Under the pieces are notes generated by a model, which worked only from the letters and a program-made list of their open reading frames with translations, was not told the origin of the DNA and made no database searches. Shown in pieces: positions 24,401 to 35,939 of a DNA stretch of 64,000 bases. Numbering within the stretch: the first letter of the stretch is position 1; each line of letters begins with the position of its first letter. A program made the translations under genes and the position numbers. This DNA is from Diploscapter coronatus (taxonomy: Eukaryota; Nematoda; Chromadorea; Rhabditida; Rhabditidae), in assembly GCA_964036155.1 (NCBI GenBank), contig OZ038422.1, positions 12,795,201 through 12,859,200 of the forward strand, in the 5' to 3' direction.

Positions 24401-27400
24401 ATGTCTGTGTTCAATTTTTACATCTCTATTTTTCAGAAGTGCTTTTCTCGCTTACCTCTATTTAGTATTGAAGCACATTTGGCCTATTTCACCTTAGACC
24501 TCCCTGAATAAAATATGCCCTAGATGCTAAATTAATCACGATTACCATTACCCCCTAAAATTTTAAATTTTAGACAAATTTAAGCGAAATTTTTGTTATT
24601 TTTGTAGAGGCAAGTTTAAGCTTAATATACTTGTGACCTATCATAAATGCCTAGGAGCTAGTATCATTTTGTATTAGCAGTAATATTTTCGTGAAGGAGA
24701 CAATAATATTATGCTTGGGCCTGAATTTATTATTTCGCCATTTTTCTTGGAATCACTCGCCTTATGAAAAACAATTCTTCGCATATTTTTGATTAAATTT
24801 CTGGCAATTGATTCTATTTTATCCGTAAGATTAGTATGCATTTCAATCTACTTAAATCTATAGAAATTTTAAAAACAGCGTTTAAATTTAGTTTTAAGCC
24901 CTGTCAATAAGACGATAAAAGGATATGTAAAGGGGAGGGGCGTGAAATGTTTTGTCTAAAATCTAAAGTCTGTGCGATATAAGCGTACCATTTTGCACAT
25001 CAGGTATTATACAATGGAAAAAGGCCGCTTTGTCTAAACCTCCTTACTCATAGCTCAAAAGTATTTAAATCTCATTTTACTTTACAAGGGATGTAAAGTG
25101 TGTAAATCGCGGATATTACTCAAAATTAGTGGACAACGCAAATCGAACACACTGATCACGATAATCAAGTAAAAAAACGTTAAAGGTCCCGAATAGCTTC
25201 ACAATTTAATCGCGAATTTTCCTTTGCTGCTGCAGCAAATGATGGCATTATTAACTCTCGATTTCGCAATGTAAGCTAAGTTTTAATTTTGCTTTTGTAT
25301 TGCAAAGTGAATGGTTGAAATTCCGAACTAAAATGCAAAGCTATTCGTGACTTTTAGTGTTTTTTTCTTCCGATTATTGTAATCAGAATATTCAATTTAG
25401 GTTAGCCGCTAATTTTGAGTAGGATCCGTGATTTACACTGTTTAAACTCTTTGTTAATTTTAATCCATATTTCTTATATTACTTTTATCTTGTAATTGAA
25501 TTAAACTATGATTCGTTTAAAATTCATTTTTAAACTTGAAAATTTCAGGTTTATAAACAGAAACAAATGGACCTTGTGGCGAGTTTCACCGAAGCTCAGC
25601 GAGCGTTATCTCAGCAACATCTACTGCAATTTTATCAGGTATCTTAAACGTAAAACATATATTTTAAATAAGTTCAATTTTGGCCATTTATAAAAGTAGT
25701 AAGCATGTAGATGCAAGATTTTCATAACTATTTATGTTAATTTAATTAAAATTTTGCCAACTCTTTTATTATTGTTTATAATTTGAAGTCTTTACTCATA
25801 AAATGTAAATTATCCATGACTCACATGCTTGCCCCATTTTAAGTTCTTTCGCATTCCGAATAACTCTCTTATCCACATACCCCTTTTCGCGGTGAGTTAT
25901 TTTTACCCGGCTGTATAACAAGACTAAAGAATTCTAAACTGCTGCACGGCGCTTAAAATAGCGCTGAATCAGACATATTCATAAATTCATTATTATTATG
26001 GAAAAGTGGCGAAAACATATGGTAATTAAAATTTCGAATTGAAAATTTAACTTTTAAATGTTCGGACTTTAGGCTCTGCAACAACAACAAGCGACGATGG
26101 CTGCTAATTCTGAGTCTCAAAATGGCATCGAAAGGATGGATGAGTCAGGACCTGAGTTTCCTGGTATTTAAGACTAAAATATTGAAATTGATGACCAAAT
26201 CTTAAATCGTAGCAAGAAAACAACCAAATCTAGCTTTAAACACTATTCTATTAGCTTAAACAATTGAAATCTGAAGTTAGTCTTCCAAATTTAGTCGCAC
26301 CCCTAACCCTGACTTCATCCCTATCGAACATCCTCAGTGGAACCTCGTCCCAGCCTCAGACCCCGACCACTTCCAGGGACTCTGCATCGAATTCGATTCA
26401 CAGGGCTAAACAGTATGTTAATTATTCTAATTTTTCGGATGATCGATGTAATTTTAACATAATTTTCAACTGAACCACCATAAATTTTTGACTATTTTGC
26501 TGCTCGCATCTTGTTTATCAATGAAAGCCTTTATTTTTTCTCGCAGCAGAAGCAGAACAATTTACCCTTGCTTTTCAGTGCGCTATTTTTAGCGGCTAAT
26601 AACTCAAAGCTCAAAATAGGGCCTGAAAGAGTAGAATCTCAAAATAGATATAGTGAATGCTGATAAATCGGGCTTATGAGATCTCATGAATCATGCTAAC
26701 TTTATTAATTTAAATTTAGGGAGGTGAACCGTACCGCTTCAGCGATAACGATATCCCAACATACGAAAGACCGGCTGAAAACTATGCTCCAGGTATTACC
26801 ACTTTGTCACCAAAAATAGTAACTGCTACCAAAATGGCACCATTTTCAGAACAAAGTGTTGTCGAAGGAGAACTCCCAATTGTCGCTGGTTGGCACGCCG
26901 CCCGCTTCGTCGGTTTCTGGGTCTTCTGCAGTCTCATCAGCATTGTCCCACACTCCAATGTCGCCCCATGTCAGTACCATCTCAGATACCATTTCGATTG
27001 CCAATTCTCAATCGACCCATTTCCCTTACCCTCCCGAGTTACCATCCTTATCAGCAGAACAATTAATTAACATAACCAGAAGTTTCTATTTTACGATTTA
27101 AAAGATACGAAAGTCAATTAATTTAATAAAGGATAAAATGAAATGCATATTTTGGTCTATTGTAAAGTCTAGATGTTGTGTAGTGATATATTCTTTATCT
27201 CTTATCTTCTAGAGGATATTCAAAATTCCCATATTTTTAGCATATATAGTCATATTAATCTCTTTTGAAGTGGCTACACATATTTGGATTCTGAATTCGG
27301 AGAATAAGCTTTCCATTTAAACCTAGAGATATCGATTTTCCTTATAAAGAGTTTAATCCTAATCCTCTTTTCTCTCATAAATGGCGTGCATATTTATAGT

Positions 27401-30400
27401 CCATAATAGGCTCTATAGAATATGACTAACTTCTTGTCTTTTCCGTGAAGATCAGCTTCAAATAGCATCTATAGCGCGTTACCCTGGCAACTATCAAAAT
27501 GTCGGAAAACTCTTACAGAAAAAACTGCCTTGTTGTTGACTTACAATAGACCAAAAATATTTGAAAAATGTAGTCTGCCTAAAAATAAATATGGATATTT
27601 TAGGTAAACGTATCCTCGCCCCACTTCGAACCATACCGTATTCCGAGTACGTTGAGTACCGCACAAAGTGTCGGAAATGAATATCAACTCAGAAAAGTAA
27701 AGAAAAACATAAAACTCGTCTGAAAACTAATTAAAAATTTAGGTAAATTCTGAGCCCAATTTGAAAATGAAGATCAGAGCAAAGCTGTTGAACAAAACCA
27801 ACAGTCCTGTTCAACACAATAATGCTCGAGAGCAGGTTTCCGCTTTCAACTTCGCACATCCTCAACTCAAGCGGTAAGCTAGTTGAAGTTAAATGAACTT
27901 AAGAAGTTTATTAAAGTAGAACTTGAACTCCAAAGTTAACTTCAGATCCGACTCCGAGACCTCGAACTCAGTTCCATTGGATTCTCTACTCGCTGCACAA
28001 TCTTTCAACCCTCACCTAATGATGCCATCTCCGTCTTTGCCAAACTTGTCCACTCCTCTACAGCCGTTAGCGCAGTTCCCTCTAGGTAAAGAGCTTTCGT
28101 ACATCCTCCTTTATCCCAAACGAATCCAGATATGTCTGCTCTAATGGCCGCCTCTAACTTGACATCGTTCCTATCCTTGCCTTCTCTTCTCAAAGCTCAA
28201 CTGGGACTTGGAGGTTTGACGGAAGACGATAACGGCATAGATCGATTACGGTAGGGATCTCATATATCCCAGGATTTCATATATCCCTCTCCAGGATGGC
28301 TGCTGCTGCGAGTCAGGCTGGCACATCTGGGTTGCTTTCTCAATCGGTCGCAGTTGGGGGATATCCTTCACTGTTAAAACAGCAACTAAAAGAGCTGGTG
28401 CTACGAAGAAAGAGCCTTGTCAGGTATACTGTAATTGCACTAACTTCTTGGGAAATCGATCATTTTAGGGAGGAGCCTGAAGACAGCGAGGAAGCTGCTA
28501 ATATGAATTCTATGCTGCACAGTCGGTTGCAGGTATTTATTAGCCTAGCTTTTAACAGAAATGGTCGTGCAATGACGCAGAGTTTTATGTTCGTGGTCTA
28601 TTCTTCCCCTTTTTGAAAAAAACTGGAGAAAAGAGACGAAAGAATATGCCCCACCATTAAAATATGCAGCATTACATAGACTCTTTCTATAACAAAGGGA
28701 TTCTACTTTAAAAGGAAAAAAACTAAATTTAGGCTCTCGCGGCGGCCTCATCATCTGTGGCCGAAGCCACCCAGACGGGCCTGGCCTACGACACTGCAAT
28801 GTCTCGACACGAATGCGTCTGTGGAGATTCTGCGTCTCATGTGGAACACGGTGGAAGAGTGCAAAGCATCTGGAGCAGACTACATGAAACGGGACTTGTC
28901 TCAAAGTACGTACATTGAAAAACAATATAATTTATTCTTGAAATATTGTAAACACCGAGCAAGAATCGATTGGTTTTAGGTGCGAGCGAATCACAGCGAA
29001 GAAGGCTTCGTTAGATCAGCTGAAGTTGGTCCACAGTCCAACATATACAACTTTCTTCGCTGTTAGTCCGACAGCATGCTTAAAAATGGAGCCGAGTCAA
29101 TTGCCTGTGAAGAGTTTCGTTCAGGTATGATTTATAGCTGAATCTAAAAATTAGCATAAAATCTAGCTGCCCTGTGGAGGCATCGGCATTGATTCCGACA
29201 CATATTTCAACGACGCTACTACTCAATCTGCCGCTAGAATTGGTAAGTCGCTAATAAGTAGTAATTTTGAAACGAAGTGTTAATTTTTAGCGACTGGATC
29301 CTTGATAGAATTAGCGAGCCAGGTTGTAGAAAACCGACTTAGAAATGGGTTCGCCTGTATCAGGCCGCCTGGACATCATGCTGAGAAGGATCAGGTACTT
29401 TTAATCAATGCTAATGCAAAATTCGCATATTCAAATTTCAGGCCATGGGCTTCTGTTTCTTCAACAATGTCGCTATCACTGCGAAATACCTGCAGCAAAA
29501 ATACCCGCAACAGTGCCAAAGGATCGCTATTATTGATTGGGTAAATTGGTCTTTTTTCCTGAAAAATCGGTCGTTTTTGTTTTAGGATGTCCACCATGGC
29601 AATGGTACGCAGCCATGCTTTGAGGAAGATCCTAACGTCCTCTATTTATCCATACATCGTCACGATAACGGCAATTTCTTCCCCGGGACGGGATCGGTCG
29701 TCGAAATTGGCAAGGGGGCGGGAAAAGTAGCTTTTTTTGTCAAAAATGCTATATTTAAAGCGAAACTTTAGGGCTTCACCGTGAATGTCCCCTTTTCTGG
29801 TGGGGTTATGCGGGATGCGGATTATTTAGCGGCGTGGAGAGTTATCGTTCAACCTGTTTTGGATCACTATCAACCCACTTTCATTCTGGTTTCAGCCGGG
29901 TTCGATGCTGCGCAAGGACATCCTAATGCGCTTGGAGGGTAAGGTTCAATTTTTGAAAATATGCGAAATTTCTAATAATTTAGATACGAAATCTCCGCTG
30001 AAATGTTCGGCTACATGACGAAACAGTTGATGAATTATGCTAATGGCAAAGTGGTATTGGCTTTGGAAGGTGGCTACGATCTTGCGAGTATTTCTGATGC
30101 GGCGGAACAATGTGTTAGGGTAAGACCCATCAAATTAACAAAAAAAAACTAGGTAATAGTTGCCAAACGCTTCTACTTTAGGTACTTTGCGGAGACGATG
30201 AAAATGCTGGTAAATTGAGCGCAGCCGCAATGGCGACTCCACCTTGTTTGAGCGCACAGGAAACCATTCAGAAGGTACCAATTTGGTAGCATTTTTGGTA
30301 ACAATGTTACCGCTTTAGGTTATCGCTATTCACAAAGGTTACTGGCCCACCCTGACCACTCAACATGGCATCATAACTTCGTCTGAGCTGCAATGGCAAT

Positions 30401-30453
30401 CTATTGGAAGAGCGCTTCAGAATCTAAGCATGTCTCCAAATTCGTCATCTTAA
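21412..30453 (+). CDS. hda-4: class IIa histone deacetylase (HDAC4/5/7 type)
   Basis: Twenty-three exons give about 876 residues. The N-terminus is Gln-rich and helical ([13 protein letters not shown]). The conserved regulatory stretch [15 protein letters not shown] (27691-27787) matches the class IIa 14-3-3 and nuclear-localisation region, and RRKSLVREEPED follows. The catalytic domain starts near 28775 ([23 protein letters not shown]) and contains [34 protein letters not shown] and LEGGYDL. The zinc ligands are intact, and the active-site Tyr, which is His in vertebrate class IIa enzymes, is retained. The family represses MEF2-type transcription and shuttles on phosphorylation. Exons 8-23 are secure (27604-27696 to 30319-30453). 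Exon 5 uses an AAG acceptor (26277). The end of exon 7 is uncertain: I chose GTCAGT after 26969, but coding-like sequence continues to about 27090. Intron 2 is 3.8 kb and intron 7 carries a MITE. A poly(A) signal lies at 30457. Confidence 0.93.
25100..25438. mobile_element. 340 bp near-perfect foldback element in deacetylase intron 2
   Basis: Left end GTGTAAATCGCGGAT, right end (reverse complement) GTGTAAATCACGGAT, followed on both sides by TACTCAAAATTAG. The arms remain alignable for about 150 bp each (shared blocks GATAATC-like, AAAAAAC and CGAATAGCTT), so nearly the whole element is one hairpin. It is non-coding and lies inside the 3.8 kb intron 21735-25548. Confidence 0.8.
27148..27559. 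mobile_element. MITE-like insertion in deacetylase intron 7
   Basis: About 410 bp flanked by inverted copies of TTTGGTCTATTGTAA (27151 rightwards and the complement ending near 27556), with TIRs of about 22 bp and little internal symmetry. It lies between the exon ending near 26969 and the exon at 27604, and fills most of that intron. There is no transposase reading frame. Confidence 0.65.
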
Positions 30454-30456
30454 TTT

Positions 30457-30462
30457 AATAAA
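30457..30462 (+). terminator. AATAAA poly(A) signal of the deacetylase gene
   Basis: A canonical AATAAA lies 4 bases after the TAA stop at 30451-30453. An unusually short 3' UTR is implied unless a later signal is used. Confidence 0.5.
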
Positions 30463-31147
30463 AATAGCCTTCTTATGATTAAGAATATACCCGAAACAGG
30501 CTGGTATATTTTAATTCTTACAAGTCTTAAGGTATCAGTAATTAAATATTATGATATCGATGGATTATCAGTACAATTCAATCTTAACTCGACTTGATTG
30601 CTTAATTTCCGCTATTCTCTACAAAGTTAGAGCAACGATAAAAATGTTCTTAAAAATGATTAAAAAATTGTTTCCTGCGAGTATACTGTATTTTTATTGA
30701 TTTATGAAAATCAATCTTCTACCTTAAATCTGAAGTTTTCAGACATAAACGAAGTTTTCCTTTGACAATTTCAATATTTATGGTTTTAATCTGATTTTTG
30801 TTATATACCAAATTTTTACGATTCTATTTTTATTCTATTGGGATTTATAATCATATGGAGCTGCGTTTAGCAGTTATTTTTTTGCATTGAACTTCAATTA
30901 CTTTGTTTGCTTTTTCTTCTGTATAACTTTAGTCAAAATTTCTATCCTCTATTCTTTTCAAAGTTTATTGTGATTTTCTTCGAATTTTACTATGTTTTAA
31001 TTTCAATGATTGTGATCGTTCATTTTCAGCCATTTACACATTTAAACTTTATTATCTGAAAATTCTCAATGCGTCAAAATATCTCTTCTTAAGAAAAAAA
31101 CTCATAGATTTAAATTTATCGAGTTATTTTTTCACAGATTGCAGATA
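30463..31147. other. convergent intergenic spacer
   Basis: AT-rich DNA between the deacetylase 3' end and the first duplication copy. No coding sequence, repeat or RNA gene was seen. Confidence 0.4.
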
Positions 31148-31252
31148 GTCATTTTCCACTACTCGGTTTTAAGATAATAAATATTTTATTCTACTTAAAT
31201 TTAAGCTGAGGTCAAAATTTCCTAATATATTAGAAAAAAAAACTGAAAAAGA

Positions 31253-33528
31253 TCATTCTTTCTTCTCTTTCTTAGTCTTGGAACAACAACATCTCTTGAT
31301 CAAATTGAAAGCGAATTTTAAGACGATCAAAAAGATAATGATAATTGTGATAAACAGAGCGATGACATCTATCAAATAGTACTCTATGATACTTAAATTT
31401 CTTCCGTAAGAATCCAATTCCGGCAATCTTCCGAATTTAGCAGCGAACTCTGCATGCTTTATCACCATGTCTTTCGAAGATGTTGGTCGACTCTTCAAAA
31501 TTTCCGCCAATCTTTCAGCGTTTTTGTGGTATCTTAAGTTTTCAACTATTTAAAAACAACTTTCAAATTATACTTGTCATTATTCATGATTTCTTTCACG
31601 GCACTAATGAGTTTGTCTGCATTTTCTAGATCTTCCTTTTGCAACGGCAATGCGACTTTGTGTCGCAGTAGCATTTCTGCGTTTCGCTTTTGATCGCTCA
31701 TTACTGGCACCTAACATTTTAAATAAGAATCAACTAGTCATAATTAGTAATTATTTACCACAATCGCAGGTTTCCCGCTATGCGCCAGTTCAATTGATGA
31801 TCCTAATCCACCATGAGTGATAAACAAAGTTAATCGAGGATCGGCTAAAATAGTTAGTTAGGAAAATTAAATGGCTAATTAAATATTTAATTGCCTAAGA
31901 GTTCAGTTTGAGGCATCCAAGTTGTTAAAACCACGTTTTCAAACATTTCAGCAATAGTTTCGTTTTTCTTTTCGTATTTCCAAATGAAAGTCGTGTCAGG
32001 CATGGACTTAAACATTTTAAAGAATGATTGTCTAAATTTTAAATATATTTAAAAGAATCTTGCAAATTAAAACCTATATTCCTCTGGCATATCCATGCTC
32101 CTAACGTGTGATCCGAAAGAAATCAGGATGTTTTTCGGTCGACGAGATAAAATTTCATTCCATTTCTAATAACTTTTAGAATTTTAATTCAAATTAAATA
32201 ATTAAACCTCAGGAAGTTCAGCTTTCTTAGCTTTCGGACTCACGGTAATTCCACCAATTAGAACCGATTTAGGAAGGGCTGGGAATGGAAAGTCCAAGTA
32301 TGGATGAGAATTAACGAAAACAAAGGAGGTTTTCGAGAGTAGTTCCTAAATTTTAAAATTATTCGAATTGTTTTTTTATTAAAAAACCGAATAGTCCTTT
32401 TTTCCAACAACATTTTCCACCATTCCGATTTCATCGTTGTAAATCCTGTATCTGAAATAAAGGCCGAACCAGTAGCCCATCAAATTCTTGAGCTTTTGAA
32501 ACAGATTCATTTTATCTCCGAAATTAGCCAAGACTGCTAAATTAAACAATATTAAAATTTAAAAATCAGTAACAATAATAATAATAATTATTATTATTAT
32601 TACTTGGAACATGACTAATTAATTGCGGTTCGCCAATAGCCTTTGAAATTGGAGGCATAGGAGCAGTGGATTGGGCAGCAATAGTTGAGGGTATATTTAA
32701 TTCGTCAAACAAGACTAAAATTTAACAAAAACAACTAAATTACATCTATTTTCAAAATATTTCTACCAAATCCACAAATCATGGATGGTTCAGAGATCGC
32801 CAAGTCGAATTTTTCCGCTCTTAACTTTGTAATTAAGTCTTTATCATTCATCATTTCTTAAATTTCCTGATTATTAATTTTTTTAAAAAATTATCCAACA
32901 CTACTTTCACATTGAAATTTAACGATTTCAGACATCATGCCTATAATTCCAACCATCGAGGTTATGGCAGGTTGTAGTTTCCAAATATTAAACTCTCCAG
33001 TTTCGTTTTGAGTACCATCGAATTTCCGTAAATAAGCGACAGACCTAAAAAAAATTCTTTGAATTTTAAAACGCATTATCGTAAAATCTCAAATAAAAAC
33101 CCATGGATTTCTATTTTAGATTTTGCGCTATTTAATCCTAAAGCTATTTACACTATTTCTGTCTGAAATAGCATGAAGGAAATATGAAAGAATGTTTTAA
33201 TTTTAAAATAGAAAAATAATTGCTAAAATGAATGAAAGACCTACCTATGATCTCCCTCATAGTAAATTACTTTCTTCACCACCGAAAGGCAAGTTTTATT
33301 CCCGTTTTTCTCTTCTAACATTGGCATTAGGACAGTCTATTAAAAAAGTAATGTAATTAGTCAAATTTTTAAGTCTACCACGTCATTTCCGGCCTCAGCT
33401 AAAGTGTCCGCGATAGAACCCATGAATTTGACATGGGAATGACCCATTAATGGAGAATATACCAGAATTTTATAAGAATCGGCATAATTTATGAAATAAA
33501 ATAATAGTAGGAAAACTAGAGTTTTCAT
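31253..33528 (-). CDS. UDP-glycosyltransferase, copy 1
   Basis: Twelve exons (33379-33528, 33245-33336, 32905-33044, 32767-32856, 32604-32714, 32388-32536, 32208-32345, 32074-32165, 31895-32031, 31759-31844, 31574-31710, 31253-31532) encode 533 residues, the usual length. A signal peptide comes first, followed by the catalytic-His region (PLMGHSHVKF). The UGT signature runs WMPQTELL, then LFITHGGLGSSIEL, then VPVMSDQKRNAEM. A transmembrane helix (VIALFITIIIIFLIVLKFAF) precedes a cytosolic tail ending KKEKKE, with Lys at -3 and -5 as in KxKxx ER-retrieval signals. It transfers sugar from a UDP donor to small lipophilic molecules in the ER lumen (detoxification). The intron after 31895 starts with GC (AG|GCAATT) and contains no GT. 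The introns before exons 4 and 12 end in AAG. A second intact copy lies at 36048-38323. Confidence 0.95.
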
Positions 33529-33877
33529 TTTGAAGTGAAAATAATGTTGTTATCAATTAATTTGTGAAATTACTAGACATTAAGTGAGAACTGTTCGACT
33601 TTTATATAGTGCTAAGAATTGATTAAGCGATGATGCAAAAATTTCGCCTGCTTTCTTTCCTGGCATAAATTATAGAATGATTGAGCTTAAATGACTTTAT
33701 TATCATCTCTGCCTCTCTTTAAACTTAACTATCTAATTTATGGCCTGACTCTGATTTTATTTGGTTTGTGTGCGAGAGTGGAGTTTCTTATATTTATCAC
33801 GATTTAAAATTAATCCATTTATTATTATATTAAACCCGTATATTTGGAATGCAATAATTGCAAATTATGAATATGAC

Positions 33878-34689
33878 TCAGATAAAATCTTTAAATAGCG
33901 CCATGCCCTTCAATCGATTTTCCTCTATTTCCTTATATCTTTCATATAAGCTTGATTCTATCTCTTCCATACTTGCGATTAGATTCCTATCATAGTTCCA
34001 GGTTGAGTTACTAAAACTTAGATTTAACGTTGAAATTAAATATTAAAAAATACCTTGGGCTGCATTTATCCATATCAAACTCTCCATAGAATGGGTTAAA
34101 GTATGCTCCCCGGGAATTTTCTTTTATTCTGAAATTTAAGTATTTTTTTCTTTTTAAAATTTAAACTTACGGAACTTCACTATTAACCGGCACATCATAT
34201 GTTGTTAATTGGTTCATCTGAATGTAATTTAAAAAAAAAATTATAGTCAAAATAATCCTACTTTAAATCCATGAATCATAAAATCCCTTAGGGGATTCCA
34301 CTTACTATTTGAAAGCCAATTATCTCGAACCCAAGCGGTTCCCTAAAACTAAAAACTACTTTTTAAATTCAATTTTTACATGCCTTTCTAAAAACGTATA
34401 TCTTTCCAAAGTCCTGCCTCGCGCCCATCAAGTTTCTAATGCAATTTTCGAAGGCGAATAGATGCTGATAATTATTAGGCTCAATTTTATCGAATATTTT
34501 CCGACAGAATTTAAGTTCAATCCTATAATTCGGGAAAACGTATTCTGCGAAGTACATCTAAAAATAATTTTTAAAAGCAGTTCATAGTTTGCTAAGTCAT
34601 AAAGGTAGTACTTTAGATTACTAAAAAATCATAATCTTCCAAATATGCACATTTCAGAGCTTAGGCGTAATACTTTTCTCATTGTTTTT
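33878..34689 (-). pseudogene. 5'-truncated DUF273 gene copy
   Basis: Exons equivalent to exons 7-11 of the complete DUF273 gene at 38672-40783 are present and look identical, from MYFAEYVF (34557) to the TGA at 33878-33880. Upstream of 34690 the match stops at the duplication breakpoint. The exons for the membrane anchor, the DAD motif and the catalytic core are therefore missing, and unrelated DNA follows. It retains the GC-AG intron (AAAG|GCATGT). A short protein from ATG 34557 is possible, because an AG acceptor lies directly before it, but it would lack the catalytic half. It is best read as a duplication-derived pseudogene. Confidence 0.88.
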
Positions 34690-35939
34690 GTTGGGATTTG
34701 GTGTGTAAAGTACGCTGTGAGTTCAATTAGAAAGCTTTTATTTCTATCTAACAATAAGAATGCTAGAAGAACAACGTAGTGCAATATCGAGTCCTTGTAT
34801 ACCATTTGGGTCATGCCATGTGTATGTGATAAGGGTTATTCTAGAAGCTCCGGGTAAGGACTTAATTCCTGTAGAAATGAATATCATAAACTGTCTGTTT
34901 GGGTCTAATTGGGGTTTAAAGTATATGAGATCATAAATGTAAATATCGCATAGACTGCGATAGTTTTAAGACGCATTCTTTGAATAACCCGAACAAAATA
35001 TAAAGAGTGGCCGGACAACGGCAAAAGTGTCTCGGATCCGAACCAAACTTATATGGTGAATACACTCATGGACCCTGATCACAAAAATGGGGAGATCAGG
35101 TCCGCCCCCAAAAGTGGGCGGGGCTAGGTGGGGGTCAAGGTTGAGCATTTTCACGATTTGACGCCCCTCAGGGGGTACGAAGAAAACTTTTTTGCTATAA
35201 TATATTTTCGAAAAGTTTAAAAAGGATGAACATGACCATGCAATGTACTTTCTAAAATATATTGGTTTAGGGAGTCAGTCACTTGCTGGATGTGGGAGGG
35301 GGTCCAAAAGCCAAAAGTGTTAAAAGTGTCAGTTTCAAAAATATGCATATTTTGCATAAAATCGACCATAACTCGAAGATTTGTTATTTGCCAGCAAAAT
35401 TTTATTTCATATTTGGATTCTCCAGGTAAAATTACACTAATATCAGTCATAAAATCGATAGGTTAGATATGACCCTACACTTTACCATTGCACCAAAGTT
35501 GGCGACCCAAATATCGAAATTTCAATTTTGAGGGTTAGACCCCATAACACATATACCAATCGATAGAGCTCATCAAACTGAGCAACTTTTGTGAAGACAC
35601 CTCATGGTTATCTATTATGATATGGGAGTGGTACCTCAAAAACCAAAATTTAATATCAATTTTCAAGAAAATGATACGAGAATATTTTCATAGGTAGTCT
35701 ACCAACGTTTGAGCTCAAATTGAAGCTAGAGACATCTATTATTTATTCCCATTCAATTTGGAGTCGAATAATACCAAATGGTAGCGACCCATATAGCCAA
35801 GTTACCATTTGGTAATCAATACCCAGAATGTTATATACCAAATGAAAGCCCTTATCGAACTGAGTAATATGCTGAAAACCTTTTGAAAAAGAGATTAGTC
35901 TATCGCCTTTTATGGTCATTTGAAAATACCCCATTTTTG
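34690..35939. other. unique spacer between duplication copies
   Basis: 1.25 kb without a counterpart elsewhere in the window. It is less AT-rich than neighbouring introns around 35080-35170 (a CGCCCCC/GGGCGGGG patch). No family motif or spliceable gene was found. The minus-strand open frames (34966-35154, 35217-35450, 35743-35934) are unconnected. It may be a degraded transposon or the original flank at the breakpoint. Confidence 0.4.

Larger units (their letters stand above)
31148..34689. repeat. segmental duplication, copy 1
   Basis: A 3.54 kb block matching 35940-39483 in the same orientation, starting at GTCATTTTCCACTACTCGG in both copies. It contains one complete UDP-glycosyltransferase gene and the last five exons of a DUF273 gene. 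Identity is patchy: the terminal UGT exon (31253-31532) and the DUF273 exons (33878-34557) look identical to copy 2, while the UGT promoter and exons 3-4 differ at many sites. Confidence 0.95.

Noticed and set aside
33878..34557. The headless DUF273 copy read as an independent small gene of unknown family.
   Set aside because: Comparison with 38672-40783 shows it is exons 7-11 of that gene, cut at the duplication boundary. The first frame tried (EPLGFEIIGF) was wrong; the GC donor gives the conserved WVRDNWL frame.
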